Shown here: positions 1 through 11,400 of the stretch, in pieces
Numbering within the stretch: the stretch's first letter is position 1
Layout of the letters: the number at the start of each line of letters is the position of its first letter
Origin: Membranipora membranacea
Lineage: Eukaryota > Bryozoa > Gymnolaemata > Cheilostomatida > Membraniporidae
Assembly: GCA_914767715.1 (NCBI GenBank)
Contig: OU612075.1
Location: 19,778,001 to 19,842,000, forward strand
Direction: 5' to 3'
Length of the DNA stretch: 64,000 nt
Position numbers and translations under genes: made by a program
Notes under the pieces: model-generated
Told to the model about the DNA's origin: nothing
Databases searched by the model: none
What the model saw: the letters and a program-made list of their open reading frames with translations, nothing else

Positions 1-58
1 AACTTCACTGAGGTGCGTTGAGTATCATGTTGCTCTTCATCCGCTGGCACCAACACAC
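1..58 (-). CDS. Possible partial exon of the filamin-like gene, cut by the window edge
   Basis: On the minus strand an AG acceptor (60-59) is followed by an open stretch coding VLVPADEEQHDTQRTSVK. If joined to the last clear filamin exon (ending at 4284 in phase 1), the reading frame is kept and gives KAADG-VLVP, which is where a filamin repeat would continue after its first two strands. The pyrimidine tract upstream is weak and the residues are not diagnostic, so this could belong to another gene or be chance. If correct, the intron is 59-4283 and the somatomedin-B gene on the other strand lies inside it. Confidence 0.35.
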
Positions 59-219
59 CTGCCTTTTTGATCAATTGAAATAACAAATAGACGGGACTCT
101 ATGTCAGTTTCTCTCCAGGCGTGTGTTAGGGTTAGCAAACCCTAAGGCTATGTACTTTGTTTTCACTTTCCAAATATGCTTATCTTATGAGTATACTATA
201 TTTAGCCTTCAACTTATGG

Positions 220-227
220 TATAAAAG
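220..227 (+). promoter_or_regulatory. TATA box of the somatomedin-B gene
   Basis: TATAAAAG lies 113 bases upstream of the ATG at 333, a plausible spacing for a TATA promoter with a short 5' leader. No transcript evidence is available. Confidence 0.45.
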
Positions 228-332
228 GTAACTGACAATATTCATTTTTATATTGAAGAAGGCATCTAGACATCACAGGCAGTCATATTGGACAAGTTGA
301 CTAGAACTTGCTTTCTTCCCTTTATTATCATA

Positions 333-1635
333 ATGATCATTTCACTATTATTGGTACAGCTTTTCTTGATATCATCAAGCCTCTCTCACCGTAAGTGAAT
401 ATATTTTGAAAAATAATGAAAATCTATTTAATTTTAGGATTACAAAATGTCAAGTCAGTCGCTCGCAGTTTTGAATTGGTTTTTTCAATGTAAAAAGATC
501 CATCGGTTGGGTCTTTTCCAAAACCACACAGCTTTACATATCATCTTCATAAGACATTAATACATGATTATTTTGAAATGATTATATTGATCGTAAATTT
601 TCTAGCGGGAAATGAAGATCATGGTTGTGGGAGTTATGGAAGATGCTGTCCTGGAAGAGACAGTTCTTGTTACACGATAAGTACAAGGAATGGATACAAA
701 GCTGGTGCATGTTACTGCGACAACCACTGCCAACAAGCTGGTAACTGCTGCTGGGATTACGCCTCGAAGTGTTCAGGTGAGAACTCTTTATGTAAAGTAT
801 TATACAGTTTCATCGCTATAATAGCTAGATTAATCTCACAGCTATTAGAAGTAAATCATTGTGATGCTTTGAGTAGTTTATGGAGTTGGTATCAATATCT
901 TAGCAAGCTAACTGGTCTGGACTTTGTACAAGGGTCTAGCATTGACCAAAGAACAATTATTACACATAATAGCTCTATGTCAAGGATAGAACTACTGCAA
1001 TTTGTGGTACAATTTTCTTCAATTTTCACATAGCATTAATTCTATTATACTTGTTGTGTCATTTGATGCCAATTTTATATCAGATCTTACAACTTTTTAA
1101 TTCAGGAGCAAATGTAGCTACACCAGTTCCAGCAAACGATCCACTGACCAGATCCACTGACCCTGAGCTTGTGAAATGTCGTGACCCTACAGGGGACAGC
1201 TGCCAATGGTACCGCCAATGTTTGAACAAATACAACAAGTGTGAAAAAGATGAATACGCACTCAACTACGGCGAAAAGTTTTGCGAAAAATTCAGCCAAA
1301 ATTACAGTGGATTCAGCAGTCAAGCACAGCGATGGATCAATGATGTCAGGAAATGTCTCCAAAAGAACCTGGCCCCGCTGGTAGGGACTGATACTCCTTG
1401 TGCCAAATTGCGAAAACAGGCATTTAATAGTCATACAGCCTGCTATGTTGATAATGGATTGTGTGTTCTTCCTTACGAAGAACAGAAAAAAGTGATTGGA
1501 GTAGTGAAAGAAGCTTTCATCCCATTCGCTGGTTCAGCTTGGGCCACAACGAAGAATACACTAGCGACCATATTTACCACCTCTTGCTTAGGTCAGTGGC
1601 TCACCACTATTGGTGCTGACGAAACTATAGGCTAG
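333..1635 (+). CDS. Secreted somatomedin-B domain protein with a second cysteine-rich domain
   Basis: Three exons, 333-390, 606-776 and 1106-1635, with GT-AG introns, join in phase (phase 1 at both junctions) into 252 residues. Residues 1-19 form a hydrophobic signal peptide (MIISLLLVQLFLISSSLSH). Residues about 26-75 form a somatomedin-B knottin: GRCCPGRDSSC, then ACYCDNHC, then NCCWDY and a last Cys. There are ten cysteines instead of the usual eight. Residues about 85-235 form a second cysteine-rich domain (CQWYRQCL, YGEKFCEKF, RWINDVRKCL, SHTACY) with at least ten cysteines. I recall this type of domain paired with somatomedin-B in predicted invertebrate secreted proteins, but I cannot name it. 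Its spacing is loosely reminiscent of stanniocalcin. The product is probably extracellular, binding matrix or acting as a signal. It lies opposite the filamin gene, perhaps inside that gene's last intron. Confidence 0.8.
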
Positions 1636-1965
1636 CCAACACCTGATATGTGCAGCATATCTTGGCACAGAGCAATAGTCTCTAATCATAATTAGTATCA
1701 ATCAACAACACTTGTTAATCACATAATTTTGTAGGCTAAACTTATAATGAGATCCATCCAAAACAGCGTGTTAAATCTTTCTATTTTTACTACTTGATGT
1801 AGCAAGAATGCATATTTGTTGGATATTATGTTGTTGATATTTTCACTTGAAAACATTTTCCAATATTTTGAGAGCATTGATTTTTACTCTTCGGTTACAA
1901 TTTTGATTTGGATTTTTATACCTTGATTTTCATACCATGATTTCCATACCATGATTTCTTAAGCA

Positions 1966-1971
1966 AATAAA
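1966..1971 (+). promoter_or_regulatory. Polyadenylation signal of the somatomedin-B gene
   Basis: AATAAA lies 331 bases after the stop codon. It is the first good match downstream, so it is a reasonable 3' end signal. Confidence 0.4.
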
Positions 1972-3795
1972 AGCGTTATAGATAAAAGACAGTCTAATTT
2001 TGTAATTATTGTTTTGGTATTTAACAAACAATATGTCTACAATCCACAGTCTTGGACAAACCACATTACACAATTATGATCGCATGCACATTTAATTCTG
2101 GAATTCAGTTGGATAAAAATTTGAAGATGATAATAAATGCTTCACACCTGAGTATACAGGTTTTAATGTCATTTCTTTGCTACTCAAATGGCCTCCAACC
2201 TCCTACATATTACACAACATTAGTATTTGACACCATACCAGCACTTATAATTGTAATATTGGGAAATACTTAATCAACCAAAAGTGTTGTCACAGTTCTT
2301 TTGTATTGGCAATCACATCACTCACGTTGTATTGCAAACTTTGAATTGAAAGATGATCATATTCTCTAGAAAGGCGCACTCAGAATGAATTTGAAGATCT
2401 TAACTTGGGGCCATGCCTTTAAATACTTTGAAGATTTATATAACACGCCTAATAATGTGCTTCAAACACTGATTTTCCGTTTGCTTTCGAAGAGTCAAAA
2501 AATAACAAATTGCAAAATTGAAATGGTAGTTTCACTTTACTATAATATATTGGTGGTATATGGGTATGTTGATTCTGCCTTCCACTGTTTTCTTGATTAT
2601 AAACACTCTCAAACCGGTGAGAATTTCCACTCTCAATATTTCTGACATGATCTTTCAGTGCAAGCTTTGACACCATTTCACTATTTTCTGATCACTTCTC
2701 ATTTTTTCTGGCAGCAGGTTTTAAAATTTGCCTCCTGTTATGCATCATGATGCAAGGCCCTTTATCACGCTTGCAATGAGCTCAATAAAAACAGCAAAGC
2801 CCTATCCGGCCAGTTTTCAAGTTGGAAGTAAAAGATAGGTGGAGGCTACCACATGACTACCTCAAATCATCATCAATGTAAACAAATTATATATGCCAAT
2901 TATAGCAGCCAGAAATGCTAGGTATGGGTCTCCAGTCAGCCTTGGCGGGCCGCCTTTTTTCTTCAGGTGTGATGAACAGTTAAATTGGTGGGCCAGTGGG
3001 GTCAGCAGCTTTGCAAATAATAAAACTAGTGGTGGGCTACTCTAGTCAGTGACTATCAGAAAGTACCATTGTACAATCCATTGTGGTTGTTACTGATTTT
3101 CTTTTCTTATTGATGTGGAAACAGAAAATATCCAGCGTCAACTGGAGGCAATGGATTACACAGTGCACTTTGTCCTTGTAATAAATGTTTGACTTCAACC
3201 CCTGTTTATGATGTTCTATAAACAAGCAATTTACATATTGTGTGCTTATCTGTGAGTACTATGATTAGGTAAATTTCTGAGAAGCTTATCCTAACTCAGT
3301 TCTGGGAAACTGCAGATGTGTGCCCTCAAACATTACCAACTATTTAACTCAGGCTGTTGGCCTGACCGTCTACACTGCATATCATCTTATCTAAGCGTCC
3401 CCTTAGCCAAACAACCGATAGCATTTGGTAAATGCAGACTATATTTCCTGGAAACTTCTTATTGACATTAGACGAGCAATCCTGATGTCATATGCTGTCA
3501 ATGTCAGCGCAAGAGACATCATCCTTGTGATTCACTCACAAGCTAACAACCTTTTTTCATAGCCGGGCACTAGGCACTACATTGGTAGACTGTAGAGCTA
3601 TACCATTTGTTTGGTGCCACTTTCCATCAATCAGCAGACTTCTCATATTTAATTGTATCATGAAACTTCACATTTTTCTTCAATATATAGCTGTTCAATC
3701 TCTAAGAGTAATTAGCTGTGACTCTATTCTTTACCAACTTTTGGCCAAACTGGAATATCACAATCAAAATTATATATATCCTGGGGCAGTTACAA
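1972..3795. other. Non-coding stretch without recognised features
   Basis: AT-rich DNA with short open frames only and no recognised protein similarity on either strand. I looked here on the minus strand for the missing end of the filamin dimerisation repeat and did not find it. Confidence 0.5.
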
Positions 3796-4270
3796 GCACA
3801 TGTGAAACCATAAACCCAGACAGGACACTATATACAGCTGAAGTGAGGCATTTAATTGTGGGCGATGTAACGTCATTGAAAGGTGTAGAAAGCAATGATG
3901 CTAACATTGATTTACTGTCCACAATCCAGGTGTTTTGTTCGTAACTCGATAAACTTTGACCGGATTTCGAGTTTGAAAATTGCTTTACAATCAGCAGCAT
4001 CCTTTTATCAACTTGATCAACTATTCTTCTTCAAATTTGTTTTAAGCCTAAAATTAACATCAAAACTGTTCACGACAAGCTGCTATTGTAATTTCCGATA
4101 AAAATTGATCGAGTTATCACCAAAAAACCTGGATTGTGAACAGTAAATCAATCATAGCATCATTGCTTCGACACCTTCCAATGTCATTGCGTCGCCCACA
4201 ATTGAGTGCCTCAGTGCCTAAATGTTCATGCTCCATATAGTGTCTTGTCTAGGTTTATTATTCAGTCTAT
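3796..4270. repeat. Foldback (inverted-repeat) element beside the last filamin exon
   Basis: Left arm about 3800-3960 and right arm about 4085-4268 are imperfect inverted copies. Examples are CCCACAATTAAATGCC read on the minus strand of the left arm against CCCACAATTGAGTGCC on the right, and GTCCTGTCTGGGTTTA against GTCTTGTCTAGGTTTA. The arms are about 150-180 bases with a spacer of about 130 bases. The outer edge stops about 15 bases from the splice donor of the filamin exon ending at 4284. No clear target-site duplication was found. Confidence 0.7.
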
Positions 4271-4283
4271 GTGTGAAACTCAC

Positions 4284-5458
4284 CATCAGCAGCTTTAGTA
4301 CCATCTATATAGAACACAGCCAGTTCACCAGCTACTCCCTCCTTTAATCCAGTACCTGATAATACCACCTACAATAATAATAATCATTAACAATAATATG
4401 ATACCTGGCGTGCCTTGAAGGCTTGCTATTGTTATAATTACTGTTTTCATTCATATTATGTTGCTATACATTTTTAAGCTCCGAACAAAATGAAAAACTT
4501 GTTTGAAATCCCGCTCTCTATCTAGTGTGGTTGATATTATGACTTTTAAAGGTCTTTTCAAAGATTAAATGAAATTTGTTAATTGGTGGATACATTTTAA
4601 GTGCGGTCACAGTAGCAAATTTATTTCTGAACTAATTTCATCCTGCTTAAGCCAATATTGAGCTATGGTCAGGTGAATTCAGATTTTGTTTCAGTGTTAT
4701 AATAAGATAAGAAAGTCAATTAATGAAAGGGTTTTTTGTTTTATATTGAAGCTAGAATTGTAAATTTGAGATGCGAGGTGGTAACTGTAAACTGATTGTG
4801 GTGTTTGGCTTGTTCAACTTACTTGCTGCGGGAGTTCCTGTGAGTCATTGATTAATTAGGGTTATGAGTACATATATGGGATTCACAAGTTCATGCATGT
4901 ATGCGTGAGCCTAAATACTTCTTACTTGCGGTCTTTGAATTAGTCAGGTTACTACACATCTTATGCATAACATGTTTGCCAAACAAGTTTATGTAACCCA
5001 TTATTTATTAGCACTGATTCAGCATAATTGGGATGGTCTTCTCAACAGCAAAACACAATTTGTCAACCAGTTGCTCCTAATTACATAAGCGTGTATAGAT
5101 TCTCTAAACCATATATTGTTTTCCCGGAATTTTGGGAATTATATCGGAGTTATGCCCTCTTTGTTCAGAGGGTACACAACTGCGTATGAAGATTCTCAAT
5201 TTAAGTCATTGCAACAGGGAGTTGGGGACAATTGTGACAAGTAGGGTTGTTACAATTTAGATTATAGTATGGGTGACAAGTAGAGTTGAAAGGTTAAGGG
5301 TCACACACACCTTGCTGTGGTCAGCCGATGAGGTACCACCGCTGCCACTTTTAATGACCTTTTTAGTCGTAGTGCTGGAGAACTCTTTACCACTTTTGCC
5401 TTCTTTCCCTCCTGAAGCCTCCGCTTTCAGCTGTACGCTCCTATCCTCTGCAAATCCT
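4284..5458 (-). other. Hinge and start of the terminal filamin repeat
   Basis: Exon 5458-5311 codes for a low-complexity segment rich in Lys, Ser, Gly and Thr (KAEASGGKEGKSGKEF, TTTKKVIKSGSGG) ending SADHSK. The next exon, 4368-4284, starts a new repeat (VVLSGTGLKEGVAGEL). In vertebrate filamins, a flexible hinge of this kind precedes the last, dimer-forming repeat, and this arrangement matches it. If exon 4368-4284 were not spliced, the frame would end five codons later at a TAG at 4269-4267, leaving a truncated repeat. Confidence 0.6.
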
Positions 5459-8400
5459 CTGTAATCACATTGAGGGTGGGATTATATATGAGCATTAACA
5501 ACCATGCTAAGTAACAGGATTAAAAAAGTTTTGGCAATCAGCTTCCCCTAATGGCATCATTTTAAGGTGCTAGCTAAACCATATACTAGGCTTAAAATGA
5601 AGTCTAGATAATGGAGGAGTCATATTGAGACCTTCATATGTTGACTGAGACCTACGTGAAGAAAAAAAATCATAGCAACATTCGAAGGTCTCTCCAAAAA
5701 TAAAAGTAAGTCAAAATACACCCAACAATGACTGTTAAAAACTTAGAAATTGAACACACAACATGCATACAGCACCATATGAAATAAAGCCACTTGTTCT
5801 CAAATTATACCTAATTGGGGAGTTGGGGATTGGTGTATCAGTCCAATATATATTGATCAGATAGTCGCCAGCTTGATCAGGAACAAAGTCTATGTAGTAG
5901 TGACTGGAATCTTTCTGTGAGACTGTAACTGGAATGAGTCGACCGGATCCAACATGTCTGACTTCGGCTTTAAGTTCACCTGGAAGTGGAAGGCATTGAA
6001 CTACTTTGTAACATCTGAGTCTAGTTGGAAATTTAAAACATCAGAACTTGACTTTAATGATGCTGCAGTTCATTTTACAGTCTAGTAGAGTATAAAGTTA
6101 TCATCATCCCCATTTGTCCATCACATGATTCAATTCCAGCAAAAAGTTCAAAAAACCCATTTTGAGTAACGTTTCTGTGATGGCTTGAGGTTGATGGGGG
6201 CAAACAAAGTGAACCAGAATCATCGTCTAGAAACTTCTGTAACACCTACCAGGTCCAGCCTCTGACACGTCAAACATAAGAGTTTTATTTTTGCCAACTT
6301 CTAGTTGAATTCTCTGCTCTTTGTCTAGTTTAGATTGCCAGTCACCCTTGGCTCTTACTTTTCTTGCATCTACCACTCGCGGATGGAATGGCGATCCTAT
6401 ACACAGAAGATTGAACATGTATGTGATTTCAAGAAGCTAAATATAGAGTCCACAGATGTCCAGTATTCTAACAATGGTAAATCACGAACCAAGGAAGTCA
6501 TTTTGAAACCAGACAGGTAGGTGGTTTATATTTCACAAATAGAGTTCTGCAATAAATCAGATCTGTGTCTCAACTCTTAGATGTTGGTAGACATAAGCAG
6601 GAGCAGGGGGCAAAGAAAAAATCACTGGGTCAGCCTAGTTTGAGATTGCTGAATAGCATGGTCAGTATGATTGTGAGGGGAATCTAGGGGCAATCAAGAT
6701 TTACCGATCTGATATAAATTTGTTGTCTGCATCACCTCTATGAACCATATAAAGCACAGTTAATTATACTGTGTAAAATGCACTTCGTGAGCAGGTAGTT
6801 AGTAAGTGTGTTGAAATTCAGAAAGAATACTCATTGCCAGAACCGTCTCACTAGAATGTGATCAGCATTTTTTCTGATCCGACAGCTTGATTCCTACTCC
6901 AATTAATAACTGTTCTTCACACTTTATAACATATAATAATATAATATTCAGATATAAAAACCATTATACATACCATCTATTTCCTGGTTATACCACCGGA
7001 CATATATATCATAGACACCAGTCTCTACAGGTATGTATGTGACCTTGAATCTGTAGGGCCCTTCAGGAGTTACGCTACATTTAGCTACGGAATGTGGACC
7101 TAAAGTAGAATATTTATAAGAAGAGCATAAGATAGCGTCAATAACGGCAAAGGCTTGAAACCACAATGCACCAATCTCATAAGTTTAACCTTGTAAGCCT
7201 TCTTTGTCAATGGTTTTAGCATAAACATAAAAGCAATGATGTTATAATTCATATGATGCATGGATATTATCCTAATATACACAGGATTACTATCAAGAAT
7301 ACATATAGTTAACATTCATGTTATAGCCATGTGTGGCTACACATATATTACCTTGGGTTCTAGTAAATACTCCTAAAATGAACACCGTCTTGATCATTTC
7401 TTTTCAGAACTTGTCTGTCCAGTGAAAAAATCAGACTTCTACCAATCATCGAAGGATCAAGGGACTAGATGAAGGACTAATTTACATCTTACCTAATCAA
7501 CAATTTATTCATCTACAAGTTTAGGATAAGCAGTGTCATTAATGCTTTGATACACTACTTCACCCCCAATCCAGATCTCGAATGTCACCAATAACAAGTC
7601 CATGATGAGACAAGTAAATAATTTGAAAAACTACAAAACATTAGCTAACTGATGAGTTTATTTTTATTTATTTATTAATTGGGGTTTTCTAAAAGCAAAT
7701 TAAAAATAACTTGTTGACCTTGAGTACTCACCTTCAACTCTGACCTCTGGAGTGCCATCCATACCATGAGTGTCAATAAAGAAGTGTGCAGGCTTATCCT
7801 CCTCAGCTCGATATAATCCATCTCCACTTACTGTAATCTTACCATACCTAAATCAATCAACATATCACATTATCACAGTAGTATATGTGATCAAACATCT
7901 TCCGAGTTGATTATAGTAGCATGTTATCAACATTCTTATTCGTTGTTGGGAATGTGGTTGATAATGATATGCTTCTACCATCAACCCAAGACACACTCGA
8001 GCATTTAAAGTGTGTAATGTGTGTAGCTATGCATTTAAAGTTGGCGAATTCGCAAGTTGTCTCCTTTCAGCATAAAGGAAATTTTATCAGTGTTCCTTAG
8101 GAGTAGTGCCCTCTTCAAAAACTATGTGTATGAGAGAAGACAACTGCCAAGCCAAGTCAAATGTGCCAAAAAAATTCATTGTATCAAAATGCAGCAGTCT
8201 TGTGAACCAAACGCACACCACTTTCACTTTGATTTCTCCTTCTTGTACCACTCCAGGACAAATATTGTTCTCGCTATATTTACCCGTCTTCTGAGCCGTG
8301 ATATTGATTAGATTCTACCCTCTCTCTATATTCGTGGCGGGAACCTTTAGAGTTTCTTGATCCAAGAGTATGTGATCTAACTACCTGAGTCATTGGTGAG

Positions 8401-11400
8401 CCTATCAAATAAACATCTTGATTAGGACCAGACCTGTTTTGGATTGAAATATTATGAGCTTGTCCATGGCTTAAATTTTGTAATCTGACAGGCCTAGATA
8501 CTGTCAACTCAAGTTGTACCTCTCAAATAAAATAGCATTATCAAATTTATACAAGACATAAGAGGAGGGCCTCTGCAAGAGTCGAAAAGCTTGCTTGACC
8601 CCTGAATGACGTAACCTTTCAAGACAAGCTAAGCATTAGGTCCTATTATGTAAATACATGTTGCAAAGACATTTCAATTTTCTGTGACAGTTTTGGTTGT
8701 TTGCTCAAATTTAGCTTGCATACTGGCTCGGTGAGTCAGTACCTTACCAACCTTTAAATATGTTAGCAATTTTGGAAAATATATCCTAATTCTAAAACCC
8801 TGCAACAGCTAATTACCAATAGTATCAGGTTTTACCGCACCACCTACCTGGTATTTCTACACCTCCAATGTAAGTGTGTACATAATACACACCAGGCTCT
8901 TCTGGTGTGTACTTCACCTTCATACCTCGGTCAGTGTTCACAACATGGCTGGGTATCACACGGCCTGAAGGGGAAATAACCCTACACTCCATTTCAGCTG
9001 ATCCAGCTTCATCATTTACCACTTTAAAAGACAAGAAGAATCTAATGTCACTATGGTTAATCAAAAATATCTAGCTGTAACATATAATGGGGCCTTATCC
9101 TTATCCATATCCTTATCCTCTCCATGTTTGGAGAAAACTACTGTTAAACCACTGCCGACACAGCTGGGCTTTGCCCGGCACCGCCACCAGTCAAAATTTA
9201 AATAGAGAGTTGTGGCATCAAAACATGTGGCTTTGCATGGAGTTATATGAGCTCTCAAAAAGTAGGGAGTATCGTCTTCCCCAGCCATCCGCCATTAGTG
9301 ATGACAAAAGTTGACACTGATCTATCAGGTGCTAGCTAGCTGAGATTCAACACTGATAAAATTGTTTGATCTCAGCTAGATTTTAAGGGCACCTGATTGG
9401 TCAGTGTCAAATTTTGTCATCACTAATGGTGGATGGCTTGGGAAGAAAATACTCCCTACCTTTTGAGAGCTCATATAACTCCATGCAAAGCTTCTGGCTA
9501 GATGTTTTGATGCCACAACTCTCTATTTAAATCTTTGACTGGTGGCTCTGCTCGGTAAAAATCAGCTGTGTCAGCAATGGTTTAATCTCCTTAATGGTTA
9601 CGCAGATAGCACGCGAACAATTACTCATCCTCATTATATATAAAAACCCCAACCTCAGCTAGCAAACAAGACATAAGATCCCCTTACAACTCGCCAACTA
9701 AACTCTAGCCAATATTTACTCTACGACATCAAATGTTGGTTATAGGTAACAGGCACTTTAGTGGCGATGAAGCGATAGATCGAAGGTGTAAGATTATTCT
9801 CTAGATGAACTTGTGTGATTAGAGAATAAGAGGAATAACATAAATATCATCAGCTTACTGTAGACAATAACTACACATGAGCGCTAAGCGTAGACGATAA
9901 CACAACCGGACAACCCTATCCCCATCTGGTAGGTATGAACAAATTGTTTGAGGTTAAAGCGGCATCTCATGGTGGGCGAATTGCTCCTACACTGCTAGCC
10001 AGTGCACAGGTAATATTTCCAACCACATGTATCCGAATTGGACAGAAAATATGATCACCGTAGCACAACAACAGAAATATAGTAACAATGTAAGCACCAA
10101 TCCACCAATGGGCACGGCAGTTTTTGGTGGTAGTTCCCTTATTAAGTAAAGGGACAAAAAGACAACATGGAATGCAAAAAAATAGATGTTAGCATAGGAG
10201 TATACAGTTATTAAAACATGGAATGGCTGGGAAGTCTTTTATCATTACCTCGATTGTCATCAATTACTGCAAGAGGATAAGAGAATAATGTTTGACGATA
10301 GAGAAATTACATCTTTAGAGAAAGAAGAGAAGCAGATTCAACAGATAGCATTCCTTCTTGCCACATGCAAATATAACAACAATTGCAGACATAAAATAAA
10401 GAATGATTGCAATTGTCTCGACATGATCTGCCAGATAAACCAATGAATTGGCTTTGATCTGATTGGCTGTGAGGTTCTTTTTCCCACCCACCAGCCAATT
10501 AGAACCAGCACATCGCTACTGTCAGATATTTTTATTGCATAATAAAAAGAAATATAATCTATCATTGTACCAAATGACTAACCTTCAAACTCTGTCTGTT
10601 CATGAAGATAAGTCTCTTTAGCCATTGATTCTAGTCCAACCTTTTTAGGATCAAAGACTTCAACAGCATATGGACTACCTGCGACTCTCTGCCCCTTGCA
10701 GTAGATATCTACTAGGTGGCGCCCTGCAAGGAAAAATGGTGAGCACACCTATGAACCAGAAACTGTCAATCTACAGACATCCCGGCTATTGAACCTGAAA
10801 GCAGCCATCAAGACTAAGCCTGTTGCCACACAACACAGCCAATGTTTGATAATTTGTGATAGCACTAAGACTTTTGCCAAAGCCCATCTGCCTAAGAAAC
10901 AATTCAGAACAATGGCTACTGTACAACAAAATTTATGCCTCAGGAGTTACCCCAAGAAAGAATGCTCTGGTCAAAATTAACTGAAAGAGTTCCATAAACT
11001 TACCAACATATGGTGTTTGATATTCGACTCTGATTTCATTTGGGCTCTCAAGGAATAGCTTACACGGTACAGATTGTCCATTCGGAGCTTCAAAATAACA
11101 TATACTTTACAGAGTCACTCATTGTGTTTGACAATTGCTGGAAATTTGTTTGGCATCAGAAACATTGGCCAACCATTTATGATCTCTAAAACAGCTCTTA
11201 ACTCATTCACATTGGATTGCATAGCACAGATTTTGAAGATAGCAGAACAAATATAACTTTCCACCAAGCCCTCAACCTAGCCTCAGTAATGTTTAACGTG
11301 TACAATAACGATGATCTAGCTTGCATTGATAGATTGATTTCTAGTCTAGCAAACCACAGCAAAACATGTTATCTACTCTATTATAGTTTATGACACATGG

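Noticed and set aside
1102-1434. Minus-strand frame of 110 residues opposite the somatomedin-B exon
   Set aside because: Antisense shadow. The plus-strand reading has the cysteine framework and in-phase splicing.
5273-5464. Plus-strand frame of 63 residues
   Set aside because: It is the antisense shadow of the filamin hinge exon 5458-5311.
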